From assembly GCA_018263405.1 (NCBI GenBank), contig JAANXG010000134.1, forward strand, positions 1 to 10,051: 10,051 nucleotides of DNA. Direction: 5' to 3'. Position 1 is the stretch's first letter. Each line of letters opens with the position of its first letter. Shown piece by piece: positions 1-6,837 of this stretch. The stretch is from Gammaproteobacteria bacterium (GTDB lineage Bacteria; Pseudomonadota; Gammaproteobacteria; Arenicellales; JAANXG01). Below the pieces are notes generated by a model. That model ran no database searches. It was not told the origin of the DNA and saw only the letters and a program-made list of their open reading frames with translations. The translations under genes were made by a program, and so were the position numbers.

Positions 1-41
1 CATCCTTAGCTCCGTAAACGGCACTTCCCTATGCCACTTCT

Positions 42-113
42 TACAGCGTCCCTGAAAGACAACCCTACCCCCACATGATCGCCGACATTGCACGGACTTT
101 TTGAGAAATTACA
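42..113 (+). repeat. Left copy of a 72-bp perfect inverted repeat
   Basis: These 72 bases are the exact reverse complement of 9942-10013, checked base by base with no mismatch. The match begins at TACAGCGTCCCTG and ends at GAGAAATTACA, and the outside flanks share no similarity. In the right copy the repeat runs on into a small hairpin (CAGGGA/TCCCTG) that is missing here, so this copy looks truncated at the TACAGCGTCCC edge. No ORF with a recognisable product lies inside it. The sequence resembles the dispersed intergenic repeats common in gammaproteobacterial genomes, but that comparison is from memory and not verified. It could equally be the terminal repeat of an unrecognised element. Confidence 0.9.
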
Positions 114-313
114 CATGGCGATTATAGGTAAGAATATAAGCGAAGCGCATCGTTTATTCACGAGCGTCTATATCCGTACGGCGACGCCAGGAAGCTTTAT
201 GCTACTGATTGTTTACGCTTGATTACCGGAATACGCGCCTGCAGGGATTCCGCCGGACGCCTCGAGTCATTCCCAGATCTCGATGCCCAAAAGCCGGGTT
301 GCGGCAGATGGAG
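114..313. other. Intergenic stretch with no recognised feature
   Basis: About 200 bases between the left inverted repeat and the end of the SLOG-family gene. I see no tRNA-like fold, no strong hairpin followed by a T-run, and no ORF with protein-like composition. The ORFs that run into this area come from the opposite strand or other frames of the downstream gene. Confidence 0.6.
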
Positions 314-787
314 CTAATCGGGACCGAACACTGCGCTGAGCACGCGTCTTGTGGCGGCGTAGATCGCAGCATCCTTGCTTTCCCGCGCACCCGCGACATT
401 CAGTACGCGCGGTCGATTGCGCAGCAGCCATCCGCGCAGCGAATCCGCCGCCTCTGTTTCTGACATGCAATTGAGATCCAGGTGCAGCAGCGGCCTTTTG
501 AGCTTGCCGGCGAGCGACTCCGTCAAGGCGGTGCCGCCAACGAGTGAGCCATGCGAGATGATGACGGTCGCGTCCGAATCACGGACATTGAGCTCCGTTC
601 GAACCGCCGGAACCGCAGATTCCGTTTCGCGCAAGTTTGGATAGCGATTGGGAATTGCTCCATCTTCCGCCTCGCGGCCGCGAGGAACCCAGCCGCCGGA
701 CTTAATTCCGAGTTCCAGGGCGACGTCGAGGGCGGCGCGATCCGCGCCGGTTTGTCCCCCCGAAACAATTCGCATGACGGGGTACAC
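314..787 (-). CDS. Circularly permuted YpsA / putative molybdenum-carrier protein (SLOG superfamily)
   Basis: A 157-aa protein beginning almost at once with the nucleotide-binding glycine loop GGQTGADRAALD (residues 10-21), then SGGWVPRGR (30-38), EDG (41-43), a second glycine turn GGTALT (84-89) and LNVAGARES (129-137). This order is typical of the cpYpsA/'putative molybdenum carrier' family, a Rossmann-like SLOG domain thought to bind nucleotides or their derivatives. The molybdenum role comes from one structural homologue and is not shown here. It is a single-domain soluble cytoplasmic protein of full family length. The GTG at 787 has a GGAG five bases upstream and is preferred; the ATG at 775 (residue 5) would lack a spaced ribosome-binding site. 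It lies 45 bp downstream of the Mth938-like gene on the same strand, so the two may be cotranscribed. SLOG proteins often act in nucleotide signalling or nucleotide-linked defence, but no effector gene is adjacent. Confidence 0.85.
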   Translation of the reverse strand: MYPVMRIVSGGQTGADRAALDVALELGIKSGGWVPRGREAEDGAIPNRYPNLRETESAVPAVRTELNVRDSDATVIISHGSLVGGTALTESLAGKLKRPLLHLDLNCMSETEAADSLRGWLLRNRPRVLNVAGARESKDAAIYAATRRVLSAVFGPD

Positions 788-832
788 TAAGGCTCCGTAG
801 CGGGTCTGAGATTCGGTTTCATGTCGGACGAT

Positions 833-1201
833 TCAGCATGTCGAATGAAACAAGCCGCCTACGGCTTTTCCACGCGATGCCAGATCGTTGTAAATATCCA
901 CTGCCGCATTGGTCTCGGCGACGTGCACGGTAATACGTCTCGTGTTCAGCAGATCGAGCGTCTCCTGGCAAGTGCGCAGCATCAGCTGCATTCCGCGACT
1001 GAGGACGATGATTCCACAGTCATTGTCCAGCAATTCCTCGACGTCTGCCGGCTGAATCCCGGGCACATGATGCGTGCCGGTTTCCCGCCAGTTCCATGGC
1101 CTGCCACCACCCGGCCAGAGCTTGAAATCCTTACCAACGCCAACACCGTCGATATCCATATGGCCCCAGGAAATGTGGTTGACTCGGGGTGAGTGTTTCA
1201 T
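833..1201 (-). CDS. Mth938-like domain protein (DUF498 / NDUFAF3 family)
   Basis: A 122-aa protein with the family's compact layout. It has an N-terminal HISWGHMDIDG strand, then KLWPGGGRPWNWRETGTHH (28-46), a central SRGM loop (68-71), ETNAAVDIYN (96-105) and the C-terminal VGGLFHSTC (114-122). Homologues adopt the Mth938 fold. The eukaryotic relative NDUFAF3 is a complex I assembly factor, and the bacterial members have no firmly established biochemical role. The length is that of a complete single-domain member, with no signal peptide or membrane segment. The ATG at 1201 overlaps the TGA of a short upstream ORF as ATGA, which would fit translational coupling if that ORF is real; there is only a weak GAG-type ribosome-binding site. 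No complex I or membrane-insertion gene is visible nearby, so context does not refine the function. Confidence 0.88.
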   Translation of the reverse strand: MKHSPRVNHISWGHMDIDGVGVGKDFKLWPGGGRPWNWRETGTHHVPGIQPADVEELLDNDCGIIVLSRGMQLMLRTCQETLDLLNTRRITVHVAETNAAVDIYNDLASRGKAVGGLFHSTC

Positions 1202-1395
1202 GTCGTCTCGGGTGTGATCTTCAATACGTCCTCGATGAATCGAGTCTTACCGATCGTATATGAGTGGCGGTCGAAAGGAAATCGGTCCTTCAATTCGAAC
1301 GGACAGAAAACCCACATGTCGGGCGGTTGAAAAGCACTTGCAGTCAGGGTCTTGGCGGAGAAGTGCGGTGTTGGGGTGGGTGAAATGTGTGTCAA
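1198..1395 (-). CDS. Short unrecognised ORF overlapping the Mth938-like gene
   Basis: Up to 65 aa from a TTG at 1395, or 39 aa from the only in-frame ATG at 1317; neither start has a clear ribosome-binding site. The second half (CPFELKDRFPFDRHS, then TIGKTRFIEDVLKITPE) has protein-like composition, while the first part is rich in Pro, Thr and Ser. I do not recognise a family. The TGA stop overlaps the ATG of the next gene (ATGA), an arrangement usual for translationally coupled gene pairs and the main reason to list it. It is also in the same frame as the cyclase remnant upstream, separated by the TGA at 1402-1404, so it could instead be the tail of a decayed reading frame. It is either a genuine small coupled gene or a degraded 3' end. 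Confidence 0.3.
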   Translation of the reverse strand: MTHISPTPTPHFSAKTLTASAFQPPDMWVFCPFELKDRFPFDRHSYTIGKTRFIEDVLKITPETT

Positions 1396-1401
1396 ACCAG
1401 A

Positions 1402-1755
1402 TCAGTGCTGCTGGAACAGTTGTTCGCCGATCTTGGTTCGTTGCGGCTTGATGGTACCCGCACCATTGTCCGCTGGGACGATACCGCCCCGAATCATTTC
1501 CTTTGCCTGCTCCACCCGTGGAGGCCGCGGCGTTAGCCACAGCGCGGCTGCGCCAATCAGCACCACGAGCCCAATCGCGACCACGATCATCCAGAGCCGT
1601 TTAAAACCAGGGACTTGCCGTGGATGGCTTTTGCCGGCCGGTGGCGCAATCGATGCACCCGGCTGCAGCATGACTCGATAGACTCGAACCGGCTGGTCAA
1701 AGCCCTTGAGGTTCCGATCTCCCAGGTCCTCTTGCTTGACAGGTAGCCGGCTCGA
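1402..1755 (-). pseudogene. Remnant of a membrane-anchored adenylate/guanylate cyclase (class III)
   Basis: The minus-strand frame encodes RLPVKQEDLGDRNLKGFDQP followed by VRVYRV, the typical end of a class III nucleotidyl cyclase catalytic domain (consensus-like DLG-x-x-x-LK-x-x-x-x-PVRVYRV). A basic Pro/Gly linker follows, then a single transmembrane helix (WMIVVAIGLVVLIGAAALWL) and about 40 polar residues to a TGA at 1402. Full-length proteins of this kind place about 150-200 catalytic residues before this point, and many carry TPR or other domains after the helix; both are missing. The frame stays open upstream to an ATG at 2097, but that part has no cyclase similarity and lies in lower-GC sequence. 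The break is therefore probably near 1750. None of the metal-binding or substrate-binding residues of a cyclase remain, so the fragment cannot be catalytic. Confidence 0.6.
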
Positions 1756-2163
1756 ATAAAGGAAAAAGATGTTTTTCATATTCCTTGGGTATTGGGCTCC
1801 ATCGAAAACGGATTTCGGGAAATGTCTGTGTCGGCGAGAACCGCATACAAGCAGTTGTTCGATCCAGTATATTATTGGCGGTATATCGAGAAGGCAATTC
1901 TCGACATATATGAAAATGATATGGATCATCGCGCACCGGTTGTGGAATTGAGAAAAGATATTGTTCTGCGAGTTATCCAGCGGACAATCTATAGGAGCAG
2001 ATTGGATATGAGGCGGATATTTGCTCGTTTTTGTTAGATCCGTGCCTGCCGGATCATTGAATTGAGAAATAACCGGCCGGGAGGAAACGATATCCATCGC
2101 AAAAACGTTCGAAATAAGTTTCTTTTCCCTTGGTATTACTGGAGTTGTGCGCGCGACCTGGGA
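1756..2163. other. Lower-GC, scar-like intergenic segment
   Basis: About 400 bases between the cyclase remnant and the small hypothetical gene. It is visibly AT-richer than the rest of the window. It holds the unrecognised plus-strand ORF and a short hairpin at 1886-1904 (TCGAGAA, 5-base loop, TTCTCGA). No transposase fragment or flanking direct repeat was recognised. I read it as an insertion or deletion scar where the cyclase gene was lost. Confidence 0.4.
1822..2037 (+). CDS. Unrecognised possible ORF in a low-GC segment
   Basis: A 71-aa plus-strand frame from ATG 1822, preceded by a close GGGA, ending at TAG 2035-2037. The frame is open further upstream to about 1747. The peptide (for example RTAYKQLFDPVYYWRYIEKA, then ILDIYENDMDHRAPVVELRK) has the charged, helical, aromatic-rich composition of a real protein, more than the antisense frame does. 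I recognise no family. Codon choice includes several AGA, AGG and ATA codons unlike neighbouring genes, and the segment is AT-richer, which suggests foreign origin. The same frame continues past the TAG to 2352, but the distal part is antisense to the small minus-strand gene at 2164-2433. It may be a fragment of an older inserted gene or chance. Confidence 0.22.
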   Translation: MSVSARTAYKQLFDPVYYWRYIEKAILDIYENDMDHRAPVVELRKDIVLRVIQRTIYRSRLDMRRIFARFC

Positions 2164-2433
2164 TTAACGCTTGCGCGAGGATTTTCTGGGATTGATGCGC
2201 TCTTCCAATTGATTGGTGCATTGGTCGAGATATTCCAGCAGTTCCTTTTTTTTGCCGCGCCGATAACCCGTGATTGGAGCGCCCGGGTTATGGATGATAT
2301 AACGATACCAATCCTTGCCTGCGGCGCCGCCGGGTCCATTGCATTTGGTTAATTCAATAACAGTACACCGAAGTTTTCTCGGTGCCGATTCTGCCGATTC
2401 GCTGTCAATATGAGGCTTACTTAAGTCATTCAT
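2164..2433 (-). CDS. Small conserved-type hypothetical protein
   Basis: An 89-aa protein starting at ATG 2433. Its core is a cysteine-flanked strand LRCTVIELTKCNGPGGAAG followed by KDWYRYIIHNPGAPITGYRR, then a helix KKELLEYLDQCTNQLEERIN and a basic tail. The pattern (short beta-hairpin with GxGGxxxKDWYRY, a GxRRG turn, then an amphipathic helix) resembles small uncharacterised proteobacterial proteins I have seen, but I cannot assign a named family. There is no signal peptide or membrane segment. No good Shine-Dalgarno sequence precedes the ATG. It is probably a genuine small cytoplasmic protein because its composition is well balanced, in contrast to its antisense frame. Function unknown. 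Confidence 0.55.
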   Translation of the reverse strand: MNDLSKPHIDSESAESAPRKLRCTVIELTKCNGPGGAAGKDWYRYIIHNPGAPITGYRRGKKKELLEYLDQCTNQLEERINPRKSSRKR

Positions 2434-2648
2434 CGAATATTTTCTGTTTAAAGCATTCCATTACACGGCTATCGAGCTGCCTGAACGGCTACGGGTTGAA
2501 AGGTGAAAGCCGGTTAACGAACGGCTGTTGCCCCGGTGAGTGAGCTGTAGGGATACAAACTTGAAACAACTGCACATAAAGAACTGTCTGGAACCACGCG
2601 GACAGTATACCCCGAATTTCCCCTTTTTGGCAAGTGTGTTAACAGGCC
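2434..2648. other. Intergenic region upstream of the small hypothetical gene
   Basis: About 215 bases without a supported gene. It contains three near-copies of ACGGCT within 2466-2525 and a short inverted repeat ACTGTC/GACAGT (2583-2588 and 2601-2606, 12-base loop). Neither has an assigned role. I could not pick a convincing promoter for the minus-strand gene at 2433. Confidence 0.4.
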
Positions 2649-2737
2649 CTAGTGTGCCCCGTCACTGCGGATCGCGCCTTCCACTGGCGGCTCAGGCTCG
2701 CGCTGAATGCTGTGATATCAGTGACGGGGCACACTAG
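2649..2737. mobile_element. 89-bp MITE-like element with 18-bp terminal inverted repeats
   Basis: The ends CTAGTGTGCCCCGTCACT (2649-2666) and its exact reverse complement (2720-2737) enclose a 53-bp non-coding core. Both ends finish in the palindrome CTAG, which could be a 4-bp target duplication. YTAR targets are known for IS5- and IS701-type elements, so a non-autonomous derivative of such an IS is a reasonable inference. The perfect match between the ends suggests recent movement or selection. The right end overlaps the 3' end of uup and provides its TAG stop. As RNA the element would fold into a long hairpin, so it may also affect the 3' end of the uup transcript. Confidence 0.75.
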
Positions 2738-4644
2738 CTGTTTTTACTAAGTTTTTCCTGCATCGATTCGAGTGCCGCCCAACGTGCGACAGACTCGTCG
2801 AGTTCCTTTTCCCTGGCTTGTAGCTCTTTCAACTGACCCTTGTATTCCTCATAAGGACGACGGTAAAGAGCAGTATCATTGACCAGTTCCCGGAGTCGGG
2901 TGACTTCAATTTCAAGCGAATCGATCATACCCGGCAGTCGCTCCAATTCCAGTTTGTATTTGTATGACAGTTTGCCGGGATTTTTCCGGGACTTTCGTTG
3001 TTCGGTTTGCACGGCCGTTGGCGCTACTCCGCGGTTTGGATTATCGCGTTCGCGCAGTAGCCTGCCTTTGCGCTCCCAGTCGCTGTATCCGCCGATGTAT
3101 TCTTTGATTTGCCCCCCGGGCTCGAAAACCAGCACGCTGGTTACGACGTTATCGAGAAAGCGCCGGTCGTGGCTGACCACGATTAAGGTACCCGGATATT
3201 CCACCAACCGGTCTTCCAGCACCTCCAGTGTTTCGACATCCAGATCGTTGGTGGGCTCGTCCAGAATAAGCAGGTTCGTGGGTCGCGTGAACAGTTTTGC
3301 CAGGATGATGCGATTGGTTTCGCCGCCCGAGAGCGACTTGACCGGGCTCATCGCCCGTTTGGGACTGAACAGAAAACCTCTGAGATAGCCGATGATGTGC
3401 CGCTCCTTGCCGTTGATCGAGATATATTCGCGCCCGTCACCGACGATTTCGGCGACGGTTTTTTCGGGGTCCAGTTCTGTTCTCAATTGGTCGAAATAGC
3501 CGATTTCAAGACCGGTGCCTAGTTTAACCGTACCCATTTGCGGCTCGATCTCACCCAGCATTATCTGTAGCAGCGTCGTTTTGCCCACACCGTTGTTGCC
3601 CACCAGAGCGATCCGGTCACCGCGCATGATTTTCAAGGAAAGATCTTCGATCAGCGGCTCGTCACCGAATCGGTGGGCGATGCCGTGCGCTTCGATGACT
3701 TTGCGGCCTGAACGCTCTGCCTGTTCTACATGAATTCGCGGGTCATGCCGGGGATTAATCCGTTTGGCGCGCGCTTCACGCATCGACTGCAGGGCCCGTA
3801 CCCGACCTTCGTTTCTTCGCCGTCGGGCTTTGAGCCCTTGTCGTATCCATGTTTCTTCCCGGGCAAGTTTCTTGTCGAATTCCCGTTTCTGGTCGGCCTC
3901 TGCCCGCAAAGTTTGTTCCTTGTTTTCAAGGTATCGATCATAGTCACCGGGCCAGCTCGTGATCCGGCCGCGATCCAGTTCGATGATGCGGGTCGCCAGT
4001 GCCTGCAGGAAAGCGCGGTCGTGAGTGATAAACAGAACGCTGCCGTCAAAACCCCTGACGCGGTCTTCCAGCCAGCGAATGGAGGCGAGGTCCAGGTGGT
4101 TCGTCGGTTCGTCCAGTAACAGCAGGTCGGGGTCGTTGACGAGCGCTCGTGCGAGGCCGACTCGCCTTTGCCAGCCTCCGGAGAGTTCCGCCAGCCGTCG
4201 TTGTGCCGGCAAACTCAGTTCGCTCAGAACTGCATCGACGCGTTGCTCGATGTTCCATCCTCCCTTTAACTCGATGCGGTTTTCGAGTTTCGCGAGCGAC
4301 CGGATTTCCGCGCCGCTTTTTACAAAGGCGGCTCGCCGCTCGTACTCGTCAATCCAGGTTTTCAGCTCGGACAGGCCCCCGGCAACGATTTCCTCAATGC
4401 TGGAATCGTATTCGGAGGGCAGGGTCTGTTCGAGCCGGCTGACGACGATATCGGGCGCCCATTGTATTTCTCCCCGATCGGGGTGGAGGTTCCCGGCTAT
4501 GAGCTTCATCATGGATGACTTACCGGCGCCGTTTCGGCCGATCAGGCATACGCGTTCTCCGGTTTCCATCGAATAATCGGCGTCCACAAGCAGAGGTTGG
4601 TCTCCGAATTCCAAACAGACCTTATCGAATGTAACGAGATTCAT
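2734..4644 (-). CDS. uup: ABC-F family ATPase Uup
   Basis: A 636-aa protein, the usual length of Uup (about 635 aa in E. coli), with two ABC ATPase domains in tandem and no membrane segment. The first domain has Walker A GRNGAGKS (36-43), signature LSGGW (154-158, the usual Uup variant), Walker B LLLLDEP (174-180) and H-loop H208. The arginine/lysine-rich ABC-F linker spans about 240-310. The second domain has GNNGVGKT (349-356), LSGGE (438-442), LLILDEP (458-464) and H492. A charged C-terminal coiled-coil region (about 555-630) is characteristic of Uup rather than EttA or YbiT. ABC-F proteins act at the ribosome; Uup is also linked to precise transposon excision and to DNA-branch metabolism. 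The ATG at 4644 has no strong ribosome-binding site. The gene diverges from the DUF3047 gene across 4645-4747. Its TAG stop lies inside the MITE-like element. Confidence 0.95.
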   Translation of the reverse strand: MNLVTFDKVCLEFGDQPLLVDADYSMETGERVCLIGRNGAGKSSMMKLIAGNLHPDRGEIQWAPDIVVSRLEQTLPSEYDSSIEEIVAGGLSELKTWIDEYERRAAFVKSGAEIRSLAKLENRIELKGGWNIEQRVDAVLSELSLPAQRRLAELSGGWQRRVGLARALVNDPDLLLLDEPTNHLDLASIRWLEDRVRGFDGSVLFITHDRAFLQALATRIIELDRGRITSWPGDYDRYLENKEQTLRAEADQKREFDKKLAREETWIRQGLKARRRRNEGRVRALQSMREARAKRINPRHDPRIHVEQAERSGRKVIEAHGIAHRFGDEPLIEDLSLKIMRGDRIALVGNNGVGKTTLLQIMLGEIEPQMGTVKLGTGLEIGYFDQLRTELDPEKTVAEIVGDGREYISINGKERHIIGYLRGFLFSPKRAMSPVKSLSGGETNRIILAKLFTRPTNLLILDEPTNDLDVETLEVLEDRLVEYPGTLIVVSHDRRFLDNVVTSVLVFEPGGQIKEYIGGYSDWERKGRLLRERDNPNRGVAPTAVQTEQRKSRKNPGKLSYKYKLELERLPGMIDSLEIEVTRLRELVNDTALYRRPYEEYKGQLKELQAREKELDESVARWAALESMQEKLSKNS

Positions 4645-4747
4645 TATTTTTCGTCTAACTGATGCTGTATGAAAAAGTGCGACACCGTCGGGACATGAGA
4701 CACTTCATCGTTGTGATCGTAACAAGAGTGATGTCGAGGTGGTTGAA

Positions 4748-5476
4748 GTGACTCGTGGGGCGGGCGTTATACTTCTGTTGATCGTAGCGGCGGGATTGCC
4801 GATTGCCTGTGTATCCCCGCGTATCGATGACCATTCGCCCGGTCAGTGGAGTCGTTATATCATATTCGATCCGGCGGTGGGGACCGTGGAGCAGTGGGAA
4901 CACCATGTGCTGCGAAAAGGCCGCACACAGTATCAAATCGCGGATACACCTCACGGACGATTACTCAAAGCCCAAGGACATCATTCGGCATCCTTGTTGC
5001 TGCGGGTTTTCGATCCGCCTATCCTGCGGCACTGTCGCCGGCTGTCCTGGAGTTGGTGGGTCGATCGCTTACAGGCCAGCGCGGACATCTCCGACAAACA
5101 ACTCCATGACGTCGGTGCATCCGTGTTTGTGATATTTGGCGATCCGGGGATATTCCGGGAGCGTCGGGTCCCCACGCTTCAGTATGTGTGGACGAACCAC
5201 GGTGCGGCGCTGCACGAGGTAATCACCGGCCCGTATCATGAAAGATATCTGCGCACGATCGTCATTCGACGTGGCCGCAACGAACGCGATGGACCGGTGC
5301 TCGAAACCAGGGATGTGATCGGGGACTTCAAACGGGCCTTTGGCAGGCTGCCGGAGTCGGGCATCCATGCATTGGCATTGTTTACCGACAACGACGACAC
5401 CGGCGAGCCGGTGGTGTCATACTACGGTCGCATCGAGTTCCAATGCCGGCTCTCATCAAACATCTATTTCCCCTAA
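4748..5476 (+). CDS. DUF3047 family exported protein
   Basis: About 242 aa from GTG 4748, chosen because GAGG (4736-4739) lies eight bases upstream; a GTG at 4739 would add three residues. A hydrophobic N-terminus (VILLLIVAAGLPIAC) looks like a signal peptide with a possible lipobox, although Pro at -3 is atypical, so lipoprotein anchoring is uncertain. The mature part shows the DUF3047 pattern: a LSWSWWVDRL core, an aspartate/lysine segment after it, VFVIFGD, VPTLQYVWTN, GPY, a late RDVIGDFKRAFG and ALFTDNDDTGEP with a terminal YYGRIEF. The family is of unknown function, probably a beta-sandwich, in the periplasm or envelope. The gene stands alone, divergent from uup and converging on the next gene with only 21 bp between stops and no clear terminator. 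Confidence 0.8.
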   Translation: MTRGAGVILLLIVAAGLPIACVSPRIDDHSPGQWSRYIIFDPAVGTVEQWEHHVLRKGRTQYQIADTPHGRLLKAQGHHSASLLLRVFDPPILRHCRRLSWSWWVDRLQASADISDKQLHDVGASVFVIFGDPGIFRERRVPTLQYVWTNHGAALHEVITGPYHERYLRTIVIRRGRNERDGPVLETRDVIGDFKRAFGRLPESGIHALALFTDNDDTGEPVVSYYGRIEFQCRLSSNIYFP

Positions 5477-5497
5477 AAGTCCGTCTTGAAGGAGTAC

Positions 5498-5917
5498 TTA
5501 CATCTGGATGCCTCCGCCGCCAGTGCCTGGCATGCTGCCACCGCCCGGTACACCGCCGCCGGGGATGCCCCCGCTGCCGCCGCTTCCGGGTACGTAGATT
5601 GACGACGACGCCTCGCGCCTCATTTCCTCCAGTTCCTTGGCGGTACGTTCCACGGCTTCCTGGGCGGCATCCGGAAATTTTTCCACGGCGCCGCTCAAAG
5701 ACTCGGCCTTCAGGTCAAACGACAAGGGAATCGCGCCCATTGGCGTCATCAATTGGGCCTGGCCCACGTAGAGAACCTCCCGCCCCGCGTCGTCGGAACC
5801 GTCAACCTTGATGGGCGTCAGGCGGCGGATGCTGCCGACCCGGCGGTCGGTAATCGTTTCTTCCCTGTAAAGCTCATCCGCCTGCATTTGCATGTCTGTG
5901 CTTTCAACCTGTGCCAT
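5498..5917 (-). CDS. Conserved hypothetical protein with glycine-rich tail
   Basis: A 139-aa cytoplasmic protein without signal peptide. The N-terminal two thirds (residues about 15-110) contain LYREETITDRRVGSIRRLTP, then REVLYVGQAQLMTPMGAIPL and a helical segment rich in Glu and Ala (80-102). The last 30 residues are almost only Gly, Pro and Ser (GGIPGGGVPGGGSMPG). I recognise the N-terminal pattern as a conserved uncharacterised protein of gammaproteobacteria but cannot give it a domain name. It is transcribed away from mazG, with starts at 5917 and 6040, so the 122-bp gap should hold two divergent promoters. The ribosome-binding site before the ATG is weak (GGA). The tail is low complexity and likely flexible; function unknown. 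Confidence 0.75.
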   Translation of the reverse strand: MAQVESTDMQMQADELYREETITDRRVGSIRRLTPIKVDGSDDAGREVLYVGQAQLMTPMGAIPLSFDLKAESLSGAVEKFPDAAQEAVERTAKELEEMRREASSSIYVPGSGGSGGIPGGGVPGGGSMPGTGGGGIQM

Positions 5918-6039
5918 AAGCTTGTCCGGATAGGTTGGTGAACTTGACGCAAGACTAGCAAACCGGCTTGTGATCGTCGAATTGGGCGTTGAGGTCTTGT
6001 TAAAATATTCGTCATAGCTAATTTCTAAAAACCGCTTCT

Positions 6040-6825
6040 ATGTCCGGAACCATCGACGAGTTGATTGAAATCATGGCCGCCCTCAGAGATCCGGAAACCG
6101 GATGCCCGTGGGACGTGAAGCAGGATTTCAGCACCATTGCCCCCTACACCATCGAGGAAGCTTACGAGGTGAGCGATGCGATCGAGCGCGGGAATATGGA
6201 TCACCTGCGTGAAGAACTCGGGGATTTGCTGCTGCAAGTGGTCTTTCATGCCCAGATGGCACGGGAGGCCAACGCCTTCGGGTTTGACGAAGTCGTCGCG
6301 TCGATCCGCGACAAAATGGTGGAGCGTCATCCACACGTGTTCGAGCGGCCGCGCGGCGTTGACGAAGTCGAGCTCCGGGAGGCGTGGGAAGCCCGCAAGG
6401 AATCAGAGCGTCAGCGCAAGGGAGGCCACGAGAGCGCCCTGGACGGTGTCGCCCGGGCACTGCCGGCGTTGCTGCGGGCCCAAAAGCTGATCAAGCGTGC
6501 CGCTCGAAAGGGATTCTCCTGGTCTTCTCCGAACGATGCGTTTACGAAATGCCGGGAGGAGTTGGAAGAATTGCAGGACGCCGGCCGATCGGGTGAGTAC
6601 GAACATCGTGAGGAAGAACTGGGCGATCTGTTGCTCGCTTGTGTGGCGATCGCCGGCCAATTCGGCGTGGATGCGGAAAAAGGACTGCGCGGGGCCAACG
6701 ACAAGTTCGAACGCCGGTTCAGGCGACTCGAATCGAAACTGCGGGAGCGGCATTGGGATATGGCCGATGTAACCATCGAGGATTTGAGCCGGCTTTGGGA
6801 ACAGTCCAAAGTCGAAGGTCGCTGA
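6040..6825 (+). CDS. mazG: Nucleoside triphosphate pyrophosphohydrolase MazG
   Basis: A 261-aa protein of normal full MazG length with two alpha-helical MazG domains. The first has E39, E40 and E43 followed by E59 and D62, the EExxE...ExxD metal-binding motif, then HPHVF (97-101). The linker is charged. The second domain has E173, E174, E177 and E193, D196, with LPALLRAQKLIKRAARKGFS before it and LRGANDKFERRF after it, both typical of proteobacterial MazG. It hydrolyses (d)NTPs to the monophosphate and pyrophosphate, removing aberrant nucleotides and, in E. coli, lowering ppGpp-related stress; it acts in the cytoplasm. All metal ligands are present, so it should be active. No strong Shine-Dalgarno is seen; the -10-like TAAAAT at 6001-6006 lacks a well-spaced -35. 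It probably heads an operon with the next two genes. Confidence 0.96.
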   Translation: MSGTIDELIEIMAALRDPETGCPWDVKQDFSTIAPYTIEEAYEVSDAIERGNMDHLREELGDLLLQVVFHAQMAREANAFGFDEVVASIRDKMVERHPHVFERPRGVDEVELREAWEARKESERQRKGGHESALDGVARALPALLRAQKLIKRAARKGFSWSSPNDAFTKCREELEELQDAGRSGEYEHREEELGDLLLACVAIAGQFGVDAEKGLRGANDKFERRFRRLESKLRERHWDMADVTIEDLSRLWEQSKVEGR

Positions 6826-6837
6826 AGCACGGCAGTC

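Noticed and set aside
1198..1755. Readthrough of the TGA at 1402-1404 joining the cyclase remnant to the short ORF
   Set aside because: The two frames are in register, but the joined sequence resembles no known cyclase C-terminus and there is no recoding signal that I can see.
1886..1904. Seven-bp hairpin TCGAGAA/TTCTCGA as a terminator or operator
   Set aside because: Short stem, no T-run, and it lies within a possible coding frame; one such hairpin is expected by chance.
1402..2097. 231-aa minus-strand ORF read as one intact protein
   Set aside because: Only the C-terminal ~115 residues resemble a known family; the N-terminal part is Cys/Ile/Pro-rich without family signal, lies in lower-GC DNA, and looks like chance opening antisense to a better plus-strand frame.
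4025..4576. Plus-strand ORF (183 aa) opposite uup
   Set aside because: Ser/Arg/Pro-rich shadow of the uup Walker and linker regions; uup is unambiguous on the other strand.
4645..4747. TTGTGATCGTAACAA near 4712 as a CRP-like operator between uup and the DUF3047 gene
   Set aside because: Only the left half matches the TGTGA-N6-TCACA pattern; the right half does not.
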